DNA of 52,955 nucleotides from Nitrososphaerota archaeon (lineage in GTDB: Archaea > Thermoproteota > Nitrososphaeria > Nitrososphaerales > CADDZS01): NCBI GenBank assembly GCA_013288145.1, contig JABDCJ010000010.1, positions 301 to 53,255 on the forward strand. Direction: 5' to 3'. The notes under the pieces are model-generated. The model was not told where the DNA came from, ran no database searches, and worked only from the letters and a program-made list of their open reading frames with translations. Within the stretch, counting starts at the first letter, position 1, and each line of letters begins with the position of its first letter. Position numbers and translations under genes: made by a program. Below are positions 43,551 to 52,216 of the stretch, piece by piece.

Positions 43551-44051
43551 ATGGAAATTCTAAGAGGAATAGCCCTTTCCAAATATCTGCTTGAAAAATA
43601 CACGAGAAATCCGAAAGGTTGGAACTTTACAATTGGTCCAGCGCCGAAAGATAGTTTCTTCGACGCGCTCGTCTCCGGACCGGAGGAAAACTGGCAGCTG
43701 AAAATCGATTCTATTTTCAAGCCCAATCCGGCGGTGTTAGGCGCGAAGGTGGAAGGTAATCAGAAGACATCGGGATCGTTTCCGTCGTACGGTTACCGGA
43801 AGCTCGATCCAGAGATAGTTCTGAAGATTTTGAAAGAGCAGGAAGATCTCGGATCAGAGGAATCGTTCGGAAGACTCATTGCATCTCTTGAACCCACAGC
43901 GCCGGTTGGAGGGTCAAGTTACGCGCAGGGACCCTTTGTATTCACAAACCAAAAGTTCCTTGGAATCTCTGACAGTCAAAAGAAGCTAGATGATCGGTTG
44001 AATTCTGAGCTGAAGAACCTACTCAGGGAAAAATACCCGAGCTACGGCTAA
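43551..44051 (+). CDS. Hypothetical protein (about 166 aa)
   Basis: A soluble protein with no domain I recognise. I place the start at the ATG at 43551 (MEILRGIALSKYLLEKY): a CATATTTTTT TATA-like element is centred about 26 bases before it. The frame also opens earlier at 43476, but that would place coding sequence over the element and over the tRNA promoter. Notable segments are GWNFTIGPAPKDSFFDALVSGPEENWQLK and a glycine-rich GGSSYAQGPF. The gene ends with a 4-base overlap with the convergent Toprim gene. Confidence 0.6.
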   Translation: MEILRGIALSKYLLEKYTRNPKGWNFTIGPAPKDSFFDALVSGPEENWQLKIDSIFKPNPAVLGAKVEGNQKTSGSFPSYGYRKLDPEIVLKILKEQEDLGSEESFGRLIASLEPTAPVGGSSYAQGPFVFTNQKFLGISDSQKKLDDRLNSELKNLLREKYPSYG

Positions 44052-44446
44052 ACGTGCCGGGATAGTCGCTGCGCGTACGGCGCAAGCTCTTCCACGTGTC
44101 GAATTTTTCCCTTGCTTGCAGGAAGCAGTTCTCTCTGGTAGAAGGTATCGATTCTAACTCGACCTCCGAGTATTCTCCTGGTCCTCTCTGAAAGCTTTTT
44201 CCCTTCTCTGTCGTTGTCTAGAAGGAGAATAATTTTCCTGAAACTCGCGGCAGTCTCTTCCAGTGTCAAGACGTTGTTTTTGTGACAAAGCATGAAGAGC
44301 TCCCCATCATAGCCAGCTTCCCGGAGAGCCTTGGCGTCGCGCAGTCCTTCCACGACGACCAGAGCACGCTCCTCGTCGTTGAGTTTTCGCATGAATTCCG
44401 AGAGTGATTCAATCAGGGATGATTCGGACGCGAAGAACTTGTCCAT
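44048..44446 (-). CDS. Stand-alone Toprim-domain protein
   Basis: A 132-residue archaeal small Toprim protein. The catalytic glutamate lies in VVEGLRDAKAL (about 33) and the metal-binding DxD in LLLDNDREGKKL (about 76-78), the order found in DnaG, OLD and RecR-like nucleotidyl-transferase domains. Proteins of this size are widespread in archaea; a role in RNA or DNA processing is expected, but the substrate is not known to me. It converges on the hypothetical gene with a 4-base overlap and diverges from htpX. Confidence 0.83.
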   Translation of the reverse strand: MDKFFASESSLIESLSEFMRKLNDEERALVVVEGLRDAKALREAGYDGELFMLCHKNNVLTLEETAASFRKIILLLDNDREGKKLSERTRRILGGRVRIDTFYQRELLPASKGKIRHVEELAPYAQRLSRHV

Positions 44447-44515
44447 GAACGGTAAATACTGACTCGGTGTTTGTAATTAAGTTCTCTGTGAACGAAAAAC
44501 CTTCAATTTAGAGAC

Positions 44516-45454
44516 ATGGTTATATCTCAGTTTGAACTATTGGTTTGGTTTGAAACTGAAATGATTGGACGCTTAGTATTGCTATTTACAACCCTCACGC
44601 TACTGCTCCTTGCATTTGCGCTGGTGATCGGTTACGCGTTTGGATTGGACCCCACGTCAATGATCGTTATCGCTCTCGTACTGTCAGTTGCGATCAATGT
44701 TGGAACCTATGCCTGGAGTGACAAACTCGTCCTCTGGTCGACGCATACGAAACTGATCAATGAGGAGGATAACCCGAAGCTGTACTCAATAGTTCGGAAT
44801 GTTGCCCAGCGGGCGAACATCCCGATGCCTCGCGTTGGAATCGTAGAATCGCAGCAGCCCAACGCCTTTGCCACAGGCAAGGGTCCGGATAAGGCGATAG
44901 TCGTAGCAACAACCGGTATTCTGCGGGTGCTGACTCCCGGCGAGTTAGAGGCGGTCATCGGTCACGAAATCAGCCACGTTACTCACCGCGATGTTCTCGT
45001 AGCAAGTGTAGCAGCTGCGATTGCGGGAACGATTTCTTTCCTGGGACAGATTATTTTCTTCAACTCATTCTATTACGGTGGAGGCAGGGGCAGGAACAAC
45101 AATGGCAATGCCGGGATTTTGCTTATCATCGCCGCGCTGTTAATTCCAATTGGAGCTATGCTCATACAGCTCGGAATCTCGAGAAGCAGGGAGAGCTACG
45201 CAGACGTAGAGGGAGCAAAATTGACTGGAAAGCCACAGGAATTGATCAATGCGCTACGCAAGATTTCAAGCCAGGCATCTGCAAGACAGTGGAACCAGAA
45301 AAATGCCCCCGCGCCCTCAACCGCGTCGCTTTGGTTCGTTAATCCTCTGAAGGGCTCTGCCTGGACTGAACTTTTCTCGACCCATCCGAGTCTTGAGAAG
45401 AGAGTTGCGAATATTACCAAGGTCGCCCAGCAAATGGGCATCATGGTTTCCTAA
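44516..45454 (+). CDS. htpX: HtpX-like M48 membrane metalloprotease
   Basis: A 312-residue zinc protease for quality control of membrane proteins. Two N-terminal membrane helices (about 17-42 and 46-65) precede the HEISH zinc motif (H150, E151, H154), and the third ligand lies in RSRESYADVEGA (E226). Two more hydrophobic segments lie at 160-185 and 200-220. The ATG at 44516 is used; a second ATG at 44561 (MIGRLVLL) would still keep the first helix and is possible. The downstream hydrolase frame continues directly after the stop. Confidence 0.88.
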   Translation: MVISQFELLVWFETEMIGRLVLLFTTLTLLLLAFALVIGYAFGLDPTSMIVIALVLSVAINVGTYAWSDKLVLWSTHTKLINEEDNPKLYSIVRNVAQRANIPMPRVGIVESQQPNAFATGKGPDKAIVVATTGILRVLTPGELEAVIGHEISHVTHRDVLVASVAAAIAGTISFLGQIIFFNSFYYGGGRGRNNNGNAGILLIIAALLIPIGAMLIQLGISRSRESYADVEGAKLTGKPQELINALRKISSQASARQWNQKNAPAPSTASLWFVNPLKGSAWTELFSTHPSLEKRVANITKVAQQMGIMVS

Positions 45455-45475
45455 GTCTTCGAGTTAGCTCTTCCC

Positions 45476-46132
45476 CTGTCTCCAACGATCAATACTGCCT
45501 TTACGAGCGCCTCCGATAATTCCCGGATCGAGCTTGATTCGAGCGGGGTTTCTCTTTCGTACCGTGACGAAGGGCAAAAGGGCAAAGAGTCTTTGTTGCT
45601 TCTTCACGGCTTGAACGCCCATTCGGGAACCTGGAGAGACAACATAGCTTTCTTTTCGAAAGAAACTAGAGTCATCGCTCCATCGCTGCCGCCCTGGCGG
45701 GGCTCGATCAAAGATCTGGACATCAGTCAATATGTCAGATACACTGAGGAGCTCGTAGCAAAACTCGGGCTACGAAGAATTGTAATCGCTGGAAATTCAA
45801 TGGGCGGATGGGTCGGGATGAGGATCGTTGCAAATCATCCGGAGATCGTGGAAGGTTTGATCCTCGAGGACTCGGCAGGAGTTTCGAGCCCTGAGAAAAA
45901 CGAGTTGTTATCAAAAGTGGATAATTCAGGAGTGCCTGTACTTATTATCTGGGGCGAAGACGATAAGGTGATTCCGGTTGATGCTGGAAGATATCTTCAT
46001 TCTAGAATTAAGACAAGCTCGCTGGTCGTGCTAAAATCTACCGGTCACGTTCCTCACTGGGAACGAGCGGATGAATTCAACGTTCTGGTCTCTGACTTTC
46101 TCAAAAAAGTGCGAGAAAACCGAAGTAGATAA
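45476..46132 (+). CDS. Alpha/beta hydrolase without an ordinary start codon
   Basis: An alpha/beta-hydrolase-fold protein. The nucleophile elbow GNSMGG, a late aspartate in IWGEDDKV and the histidine in TGHVPHWE give a complete Ser-Asp-His triad. The first available ATG, GTG or TTG is the TTG at 45593, but the frame upstream already encodes normal family sequence (SRIELDSSGVSLSYRDEGQ before LLLLHGLN), so translation must begin earlier. The only near-start codon is CTG at 45476, chosen here. The frame is the same as htpX, separated by its TAA. The 3' end overlaps the convergent transporter gene by 32 bases. Confidence 0.75.
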   Translation: MSPTINTAFTSASDNSRIELDSSGVSLSYRDEGQKGKESLLLLHGLNAHSGTWRDNIAFFSKETRVIAPSLPPWRGSIKDLDISQYVRYTEELVAKLGLRRIVIAGNSMGGWVGMRIVANHPEIVEGLILEDSAGVSSPEKNELLSKVDNSGVPVLIIWGEDDKVIPVDAGRYLHSRIKTSSLVVLKSTGHVPHWERADEFNVLVSDFLKKVRENRSR

Positions 46133-47393
46133 GGCAGGTCACCGATGTAACAATTGACCCGTACTTTAGAAATTCAAGGAAACTGAAGGAGCTTGATTTT
46201 CTAACCTCGGCCGAATTGACAATAATTACGTTGCTTACGGCTCCTAGGATCGTCAAGTTTCCTGCAAGAGTGCTACCGGCTGCTAAAGCAAGCCAGGGAA
46301 TCACGTACGATCCAGAGAAGCCCAGCGCGGTCATCTCGTACGTGTAGAGCTGAACGAAGGGAACATTGCTCAACACTTGGCTCAATGTAACAGAATTAAG
46401 AATTATCGAACCGGTTGCCTGAACGCTCATTGCTCGATTTGGCGTGGGTAGCGCCGAGAGCAAAATGGGACCAATGCCGGAGTCCCAGACGGTTCGCATC
46501 AAAACAAACATTCCCGTGAAGAAAATCAATACGCCCCAATTTATTTCGAGAAGCAGGAAGAGTCGCCTCGGAGTTAGGGCAAGCAAGATAATTCCAAAAG
46601 AAAATGCAAGAGAGTACAGATTGAATCCGAGCGTCTGAAGACCTGGCAGAGCTTCAACTATAGCGAATGAAAAAATTAGCGCTGCTAGAACTCCTACACT
46701 CAGCTTCGCGAGGCCTGAATCGGAAATAGCAGATCTGGGTTCGGGCAGGTTCTCCTGTATCCGGTCAAGTGATACGTTCGTATCGAGTTCTTTTTTGAAA
46801 AATAATTTCGACAGAAAATAGACGGCAAATAACGAAACGATGGTCGGAACTATCAGGTACGCGAAGAATTGCAGAAACGGCCGGGAAATCCCGCTGTCGA
46901 GAGCAACAAGTAGATTCTGGGGGTTTCCTATTGGAGTGAAGACGCTTCCAGTCGTTATCCCGAAGGCGAGAGGCATCAAGAGACCCTTGGGGTTCGCAAA
47001 ACCCATCTTGGAAGCGATCCCGATAACAAGCGGAGTCAGCATTAATGCGATCGTGTCGTTCAGAAGGAAGGCGGAGAGTAAGCCTGAACCGAAGATAATG
47101 TAAAGCAGGACTCGATCGCTATTACGGGCTCTTTTCAAGAGCCACAGGACCATAAATTCGATCAGGCCAGACTTTTCAAAGCCAGCAGTGATCACGAGCA
47201 TTCCAAACAGGAAAGAAAGTACACGAAAGTCAATTGCGTTGAACGCATCAATCGGCGTGATTGATAGTGTTGCGAGAGATAGAACTGCCCCAAAGACCAT
47301 CGATATCCATATGGGAAAAGTCTTCCCGCGGATCTTCCTGAAAATCAGCAGGAAATACGAGAGAACAAAGATCGCGAGCGCGATGTAAATCAA
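46101..47393 (-). CDS. ArsB/NhaD-type (IT superfamily) ion transporter
   Basis: A 430-residue protein with about 11 membrane helices. The GNPQNLLVALDSG motif near 175-187 and the repeated FLLNDTIALMLTPLVIG and LSNVPFVQLY halves are typical of the ArsB/NhaD/SLC13-like ion transporter superfamily. It could export arsenite or exchange sodium, or carry a dicarboxylate; sequence alone does not decide, and no ars regulators or ATPase genes are nearby. It overlaps the hydrolase gene tail to tail. Confidence 0.82.
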   Translation of the reverse strand: MIYIALAIFVLSYFLLIFRKIRGKTFPIWISMVFGAVLSLATLSITPIDAFNAIDFRVLSFLFGMLVITAGFEKSGLIEFMVLWLLKRARNSDRVLLYIIFGSGLLSAFLLNDTIALMLTPLVIGIASKMGFANPKGLLMPLAFGITTGSVFTPIGNPQNLLVALDSGISRPFLQFFAYLIVPTIVSLFAVYFLSKLFFKKELDTNVSLDRIQENLPEPRSAISDSGLAKLSVGVLAALIFSFAIVEALPGLQTLGFNLYSLAFSFGIILLALTPRRLFLLLEINWGVLIFFTGMFVLMRTVWDSGIGPILLSALPTPNRAMSVQATGSIILNSVTLSQVLSNVPFVQLYTYEMTALGFSGSYVIPWLALAAGSTLAGNLTILGAVSNVIIVNSAEVRKSSSFSFLEFLKYGSIVTSVTCLIYFGFLALF

Positions 47394-47534
47394 GAAATTT
47401 GAAACTCCACTCGACGCGCGGCGAGAAACAAATTCCGATCGATTTCGGAGTTAGAGTTAAAAACGCATTTACCCAGATCCCGTTCAAGCGATTTACTACA
47501 ATTTCATTTTTCTTTTTTTGCAAGAGAATTAAGC

Positions 47535-48233
47535 ATGGAAACCACAGCGAAAACTCCATACGAGGAGTATCTCAAACAATCTTTAGTCGAAGAGCGAGCC
47601 AGGTTAGATTCTCTCTACAATGAATTTGCAAAATCTAATCCGATCAAGAAAGCGATCATAAAGCGGAGAATTCAGGAAGCGTTACAGAATATTGATCTTC
47701 TTCAAAAAGATCTGGAGAAATACATGCATGGACTCTCTTGGCTTCGAGAACCCAGCAAAGAAAGAGATGAAAAAGCTGAACATCTTCCGAAGTTGGAGAA
47801 AGAAGCTGTCGCGCCGACTCCCGTAGCTAAACCCGCTCCCGGTGCGCCCGCAAAGCCGGTCCCTACAAGGCCTACAATCGGCAAGCCAATAGGCGCGCCA
47901 GGCAGTGCTCCTGCTGCCCCTGCCATAGCTCCGGCGAGACCTACAATTGGTTCTCCCATCGGGTCTAAACCAATGGTAGGCACTCCGGTCGCGTCAAGAC
48001 CAACAGTTGGCACTCCTGTAGCCTCTCGCCCCAAGATTGGGACTCCCATCGGCACACCGGCGCTTCAGAATCAGCCACCAGCTCAGCAGCCCCCCGCGGA
48101 GGGGCAACAACCCGCCGTTACTCGACCAGTTGTAGGAACCCCAGTGAAGAGACCAGTGATAGGTACGCCTATTGGTAAACCAAAGCCCACTGAAGAAACT
48201 GAAAATAAGGAATCAGACAGTACCTCGTCATAG
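47535..48233 (+). CDS. Protein with repeated P-x-[IV]-G-[TSK]-P-[IV] motif
   Basis: A 232-residue protein of unknown function. Residues 1-75 are charged and helical, possibly a coiled coil. From about 90 the chain is proline- and alanine-rich and carries seven copies of a short motif, each with [RK]P-x-[IV]-G-x-P (for example RPTIGKPIG, RPTVGTPV, RPVIGTPIG). The repeats imply an extended tail that may bind SH3-, GYF- or similar proline-recognising partners. No signal peptide or membrane segment is seen. It ends in an acidic Ser/Glu tail. It overlaps nth by six bases at the 3' end. Confidence 0.7.
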   Translation: METTAKTPYEEYLKQSLVEERARLDSLYNEFAKSNPIKKAIIKRRIQEALQNIDLLQKDLEKYMHGLSWLREPSKERDEKAEHLPKLEKEAVAPTPVAKPAPGAPAKPVPTRPTIGKPIGAPGSAPAAPAIAPARPTIGSPIGSKPMVGTPVASRPTVGTPVASRPKIGTPIGTPALQNQPPAQQPPAEGQQPAVTRPVVGTPVKRPVIGTPIGKPKPTEETENKESDSTSS

Positions 48234-48962
48234 CTTTCCGCGGACATTTTCTCTATAGTACTTGCACGTAACTTTCACCGGGCAAATTTTGCATCTCGGC
48301 CTGATCGGTAAGCATACCGTCTGTCCGAAGGCGACAAAGAGCTCGTTGATGTCGATCCAATATTTTCTATCGTAGAGTTTCGTAAGAGCTTCTTCAGTCT
48401 CTTCAGGTGTCTTCGTTTTCGCCAGTCCGATTCTGTTTGCAACTCTGTGAACGTGGACGTCAACCGGAATCGCGGGCTCTCCAAACCCGTAGACCAGAAC
48501 GCATCCCGCTGTTTTTCGACCGACTCCTGGAAGCTCTGTGAGTTCCTCATAAGTTCGAGGTACTTCGCTTTGATGGCGTTCGATGAGTTGCCTCGACGTT
48601 TCGATAATGTTCTTCGTTTTCTGTCTGAAAAATGAAACCGGTCTTATGTCGACTGCAAGCTGATCGGGATCTGCGTTTGCGAAAGAGGCGACGTCCTCAT
48701 ATTTTTCAAACAGTCGGTTCGATACTTTTTCTGTGACTGAATCTCTCGTTCTTTGAGACAATATTGTGGAAACAAGAATCTTGAAAGGATTGGAGTTACT
48801 AGATTCTCTTATCATTCCGAGCGCGGTTGTACTGTGGACGGCGGAGCGAATTAGGTGAAGGATTCGGATTGCTCGTGATTTCTGATCTTTCTTGATTCCT
48901 TTACGATTTGGTTGTCTGGATTTCAATTCCGTCTCCAATTTTTTCGCGATCCTCTGTTTCAT
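48228..48962 (-). CDS. nth: Endonuclease III (DNA base-excision glycosylase/AP lyase)
   Basis: A 244-residue Nth-family protein. The helix-hairpin-helix ends in LPGVGRKTA, whose lysine is the Schiff-base nucleophile, and VDVHVHRV carries the catalytic aspartate. The C-terminal C-x6-C-x2-C-x5-C cluster (CLPIRPRCKICPVKVTC) binds a [4Fe-4S] cluster. It repairs oxidised pyrimidines. The extra basic 40-residue N-terminus is longer than in E. coli Nth and common in archaeal forms. It is convergent with the repeat-protein gene. Confidence 0.92.
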   Translation of the reverse strand: MKQRIAKKLETELKSRQPNRKGIKKDQKSRAIRILHLIRSAVHSTTALGMIRESSNSNPFKILVSTILSQRTRDSVTEKVSNRLFEKYEDVASFANADPDQLAVDIRPVSFFRQKTKNIIETSRQLIERHQSEVPRTYEELTELPGVGRKTAGCVLVYGFGEPAIPVDVHVHRVANRIGLAKTKTPEETEEALTKLYDRKYWIDINELFVAFGQTVCLPIRPRCKICPVKVTCKYYRENVRGKL

Positions 48963-49145
48963 TCGATTCGACTCGTATTCTGAATGATAATGCTCGAAAG
49001 TAGAAAATCTATTTCAAAACATGTTATTTTCAATATTCGAACTTACTTTAAACACTATGAAATTCTCGGACCATTAATCGGGCCAAACCCGGGAATAGTT
49101 TATTTATTGTGCAACTCGCCAGTCTATCGGGCAACCCAAAAGCAA

Positions 49146-49487
49146 TTGACGCATTTTTTCACTCCCGAGGAAGCAAACAGAGCTCTGCCCGAGATAAGAA
49201 ATCTCGTTTCGCAAGCTGTCGAGCTGAAAAAGAAAGTCGACAGGGAAACTGACCCTGCAAAGAGAGAGGACATGGAAAAAATTGCGGTCTTGATTTCGAA
49301 GATCCAGGAGAAGGGTGCTGAATTGAAAGATCCAGACATCGGTCTCATCGATTTTCCTGCTTTACGGTTCAGCGAGCCTGTCTATCTGTGCTGGAAACTG
49401 GGCGAGGAAGAAGTGCTATACTGGCATGGTTCCGAAGGATTCCGGGGAAGGAAACCGCTTCGCCCCGAGGCCGCGAAAATCGTCTAG
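49146..49487 (+). CDS. DUF2203-family protein
   Basis: About 113 residues from the TTG at 49146 (LTHFFTPEEANRALP). The motifs FTPEEANRALP, ELKDPDIGLIDFPA and VYLCWKLGEEEVLYWH are those of DUF2203, a small helical family of unknown role. The frame continues upstream to 48984, but that section has no family similarity and overlaps a probable TATA element (TTTATTTATT, about 49099-49108), so I prefer the inner start. Confidence 0.75.
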   Translation: MTHFFTPEEANRALPEIRNLVSQAVELKKKVDRETDPAKREDMEKIAVLISKIQEKGAELKDPDIGLIDFPALRFSEPVYLCWKLGEEEVLYWHGSEGFRGRKPLRPEAAKIV

Positions 49488-49559
49488 AGGAATAACTGCT
49501 CTTTGATTGTGAGTCTAGCAAAAGCAGAGGCCGAAGTCTTAACAAAGCAGAGACATTTA

Positions 49560-50075
49560 TCAGGTAACTTCTTTCAAACGCGATTTTCTCAAGTCGTCGC
49601 AATATTCGCGTATCACCTGCTCCTGGCTCCTTTCTACAGAACCGCCTCTTTTCGCTCTGATCTGTTTTATCGCTTCTTCCGCGCTTATTCCCTGCTTGTA
49701 GCACAGATAAGCGGCGAGAACAGTACCAGTGCGTCCTAATCCAGCAGCGCAATGTACAGCTGTCTTCTTTCCGGATGCAACTTCCGCTACCACGAAATTG
49801 ACGCACTCCTTTAGCTGATCCAGCGTCGGAGGGAAATGATTTCTGACGGGAACGTTCAGGTACGTCAATCCCTCAACCCAGCCCCCGGTAAGCGGTCCCT
49901 CTTTGATGGAAAGTATCGCTCCAATTCCTTTCTTATCCCGCATCCAATCGACCTCCTTTTTTTGAAGCGGTCCAGCAGATCCGGCTACGCTTTCGTCAAT
50001 GAATGAGAAATTCATGGGGCGACCGAGTACCCTTCCACAAAACCACCTTATGATGTCGCCCTTTTCTAATGCCAT
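49560..50075 (-). CDS. DUSP23-like dual-specificity protein phosphatase
   Basis: A 171-residue cysteine phosphatase. The P-loop HCAAGLGRTG contains the nucleophile cysteine and arginine. The N-terminal NFSFIDESVAGSAGP and the VPVRNHFPPTLDQ segment align by eye with DUSP23/VHZ. In that segment the position usually filled by the general-acid aspartate (PDFCPP) is asparagine (RNHFPP), so activity may be reduced or use another acid. It diverges from the geranylgeranyl reductase gene. Confidence 0.86.
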   Translation of the reverse strand: MALEKGDIIRWFCGRVLGRPMNFSFIDESVAGSAGPLQKKEVDWMRDKKGIGAILSIKEGPLTGGWVEGLTYLNVPVRNHFPPTLDQLKECVNFVVAEVASGKKTAVHCAAGLGRTGTVLAAYLCYKQGISAEEAIKQIRAKRGGSVERSQEQVIREYCDDLRKSRLKEVT

Positions 50076-50256
50076 GAACTCTCAGCAGATTACAATTTCT
50101 TTGTGAGGTTGGATATTTTTGGGTACCGGATCTCAGTGAAAAACAGAGATGGCGCAAAATTGCTTCAACAAGCAGTCTTCTTATAACCGATTGAAAAGTT
50201 GTTGAGGAGCGGAAAATAGTCAGAAAGACTATTCGAGAGGAGATACTGAACTTTTT

Positions 50257-51708
50257 TTGGCAAATTACGATTATGACGTGATTGTTGCTGGCGGGGGCAT
50301 GTCGGGCTTGATCACCGCCGCCTCGATTGCCTCCTTTTCTGGGCAAAAAGCCAGAATACTGGTCGTCGATAGAAACCTGCCAGCTGATCCCGGCAAAAAG
50401 ACGCTGAACGGTTGGACATGCGGCGACGCGGTAAGCAAGAGAAGCGTCGATTATATTTCGAAAAACATCGGAATAAACTACGGGAGTCCCGAATTAGAGC
50501 ATCCCGTAGATGGGGTACTTGTCTATTCCCCGGATCACGAGACAAAAGTTCTCTTCGAAGGCGAGGGATTCATTCTAAATCGCAAGACTCTACCGCATAG
50601 GCAGGTCGAGGACGCAAAAAAACTCGGTGTTGACTTTGTCTACAATGTAATCTGCGATAAGGCGTACACAGAGGACGGTTTTGTTAGAGGAGTGATTGGG
50701 AGGACGATGCCCGAAGGTACTCCCTTCAAAAAGTCTGCGAAGATGGTTGTGGATGCGTCAGGTTCTGCCACCAAGCTTCGGCCAAATCTCCCGATTCCTT
50801 CGAAGATCGATTCAGACATTGATCGAGATGATCTTGAAAGTACTGGCAGGTACATCTTTGATTTTGAGGTAAACGGCGAAGATGCCACATGGTTTGATCC
50901 GAGATATGCCCTAATTCATCTAGACCAATACTTGGCTCCTGGAGGGTACGCTTGGACTTTTCCTAAAGGCAAAAGCAAGGTAAACATTGGATTAGGTGTC
51001 CAGAAAAAAGCTCTTGACGAACGAAACAAGAAATCCGGGAGGAAAGACAGTCTACAGGAGCTCATAGACCAGTATGTCGTAATGAACAAGGTGATCAAGA
51101 AGCCTGTTCAATCGCGGGGGACCGTTGATCAAGGAAACACAAAGGGCAGCTGGCAGGTCTCGGTTAGAAGACACAATGATTGTCTTGTCGCAAACGGTTA
51201 TGCAATTGTTGGTGACGCCGCTTGGATGGCTCGTCCGATTGATGCCGGCGGCATCGGTCCATCAATTTATGCGAGCGTGATGCTTGGAAAGACAGTCGCC
51301 CATGCCATCGAGGCTAACGATACGAGCGAGGAACGGCTTTGGCAGTACAATCTCGAATACATGAAACACCACGGGTATCAGATGGCTAGCTTCGAAGTTC
51401 TGAGACGATACTTGCAGACTCTAACGAACGATCAAATCAGCTACGGAATGAAGTACTTCCTCTCCGAAGACGACATTTCAAGTATAGTTAACAGGGAGCA
51501 TCCGAGATTCAGCAGATTGCGACTCTTGAATCCGGCGATGATCATGCGGGTTGCAAAAGAACCGAAACTCGCGGGCGGTCTAAAACACACCGCCGATATG
51601 AGCGAGGAGCTGATTTCTCACAACATGAACTATCCCGAGAAACCCTCAGGATTCTCGGCGTGGAAGTCCAAGCTGTTAGTGAAGCTCGAGCAGGCTTTCA
51701 AATTCTAG
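50257..51708 (+). CDS. Geranylgeranyl reductase family FAD-dependent reductase
   Basis: A 483-residue FAD oxidoreductase. The N-terminal VIVAGGGMSGLITA dinucleotide motif, a DASGSATKLRP segment and the FAD-contacting GYAIVGDAAWMARPIDAGGIGPS are hallmarks of the family. In archaea such enzymes saturate geranylgeranyl chains of membrane ether lipids. It starts at TTG (50257), with a purine-rich GAGAGGAGAT about 20 bases before. Archaea usually have several paralogues, so the exact substrate (lipid, quinone or chlorin-type chain) is not fixed. Confidence 0.88.
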   Translation: MANYDYDVIVAGGGMSGLITAASIASFSGQKARILVVDRNLPADPGKKTLNGWTCGDAVSKRSVDYISKNIGINYGSPELEHPVDGVLVYSPDHETKVLFEGEGFILNRKTLPHRQVEDAKKLGVDFVYNVICDKAYTEDGFVRGVIGRTMPEGTPFKKSAKMVVDASGSATKLRPNLPIPSKIDSDIDRDDLESTGRYIFDFEVNGEDATWFDPRYALIHLDQYLAPGGYAWTFPKGKSKVNIGLGVQKKALDERNKKSGRKDSLQELIDQYVVMNKVIKKPVQSRGTVDQGNTKGSWQVSVRRHNDCLVANGYAIVGDAAWMARPIDAGGIGPSIYASVMLGKTVAHAIEANDTSEERLWQYNLEYMKHHGYQMASFEVLRRYLQTLTNDQISYGMKYFLSEDDISSIVNREHPRFSRLRLLNPAMIMRVAKEPKLAGGLKHTADMSEELISHNMNYPEKPSGFSAWKSKLLVKLEQAFKF

Positions 51709-51912
51709 TACCACGCGTTCGATGGAATTTCGAGCTTTTGTTTCAAATCCAGAATTACATGAGACCGGATCATCTGAATCATATCGGCGAGCGTTACGTG
51801 ATTTTTCCCAAACTTGGAAAATCCCCGTTTCGAGTTACGCCAAATTTGCTTACATTCATGGCTATCTGTCATGTTATTTCAACGGCTTAACGCTAATCAA
51901 AATCAACGGAGA

Positions 51913-52086
51913 ATGAAATCAAAAATGGCAACAAGAGAAGAATTCACTAAAGAAGTAAGAAACGAGATTTACTCATGCGCATTTTGCGAATTCGTCCAGA
52001 ATTCAATGATGACAGAAGAGCTAGAGGCAATAGACGAAAAGAAATATCTGTTTCATCTAAAGCACGTTCACAATCTCGAACCATAG
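51913..52086 (+). CDS. Small CxxC-HxxH zinc-binding-like protein
   Basis: About 57 residues from the ATG at 51913 (MKSKMATREEF); a second ATG four codons later is equally plausible. CAFCEF is followed by H-x2-H in the C-terminal HLKHVH, about 25 residues later, a C2H2-like spacing that could bind one zinc. A weak CTTAACG lies about 28 bases upstream. The frame extends further upstream, but that portion looks non-coding. Role unknown. Confidence 0.55.
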   Translation: MKSKMATREEFTKEVRNEIYSCAFCEFVQNSMMTEELEAIDEKKYLFHLKHVHNLEP

Positions 52087-52216
52087 CAACCTCGCGTTTT
52101 TTTTCATAGTCGCGCCCCAGCCTTCATGGCATGGGTACGAATACTAGGCATAATATGATGTTCATGATTCGAGACGAAAAAATTTACTCGAACGCTGCAA
52201 CAAATTGGCCGAAAAC

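Noticed and set aside
48984..49145. N-terminal 54-residue extension of the DUF2203 gene
   Set aside because: It has no family similarity and covers a likely promoter element.
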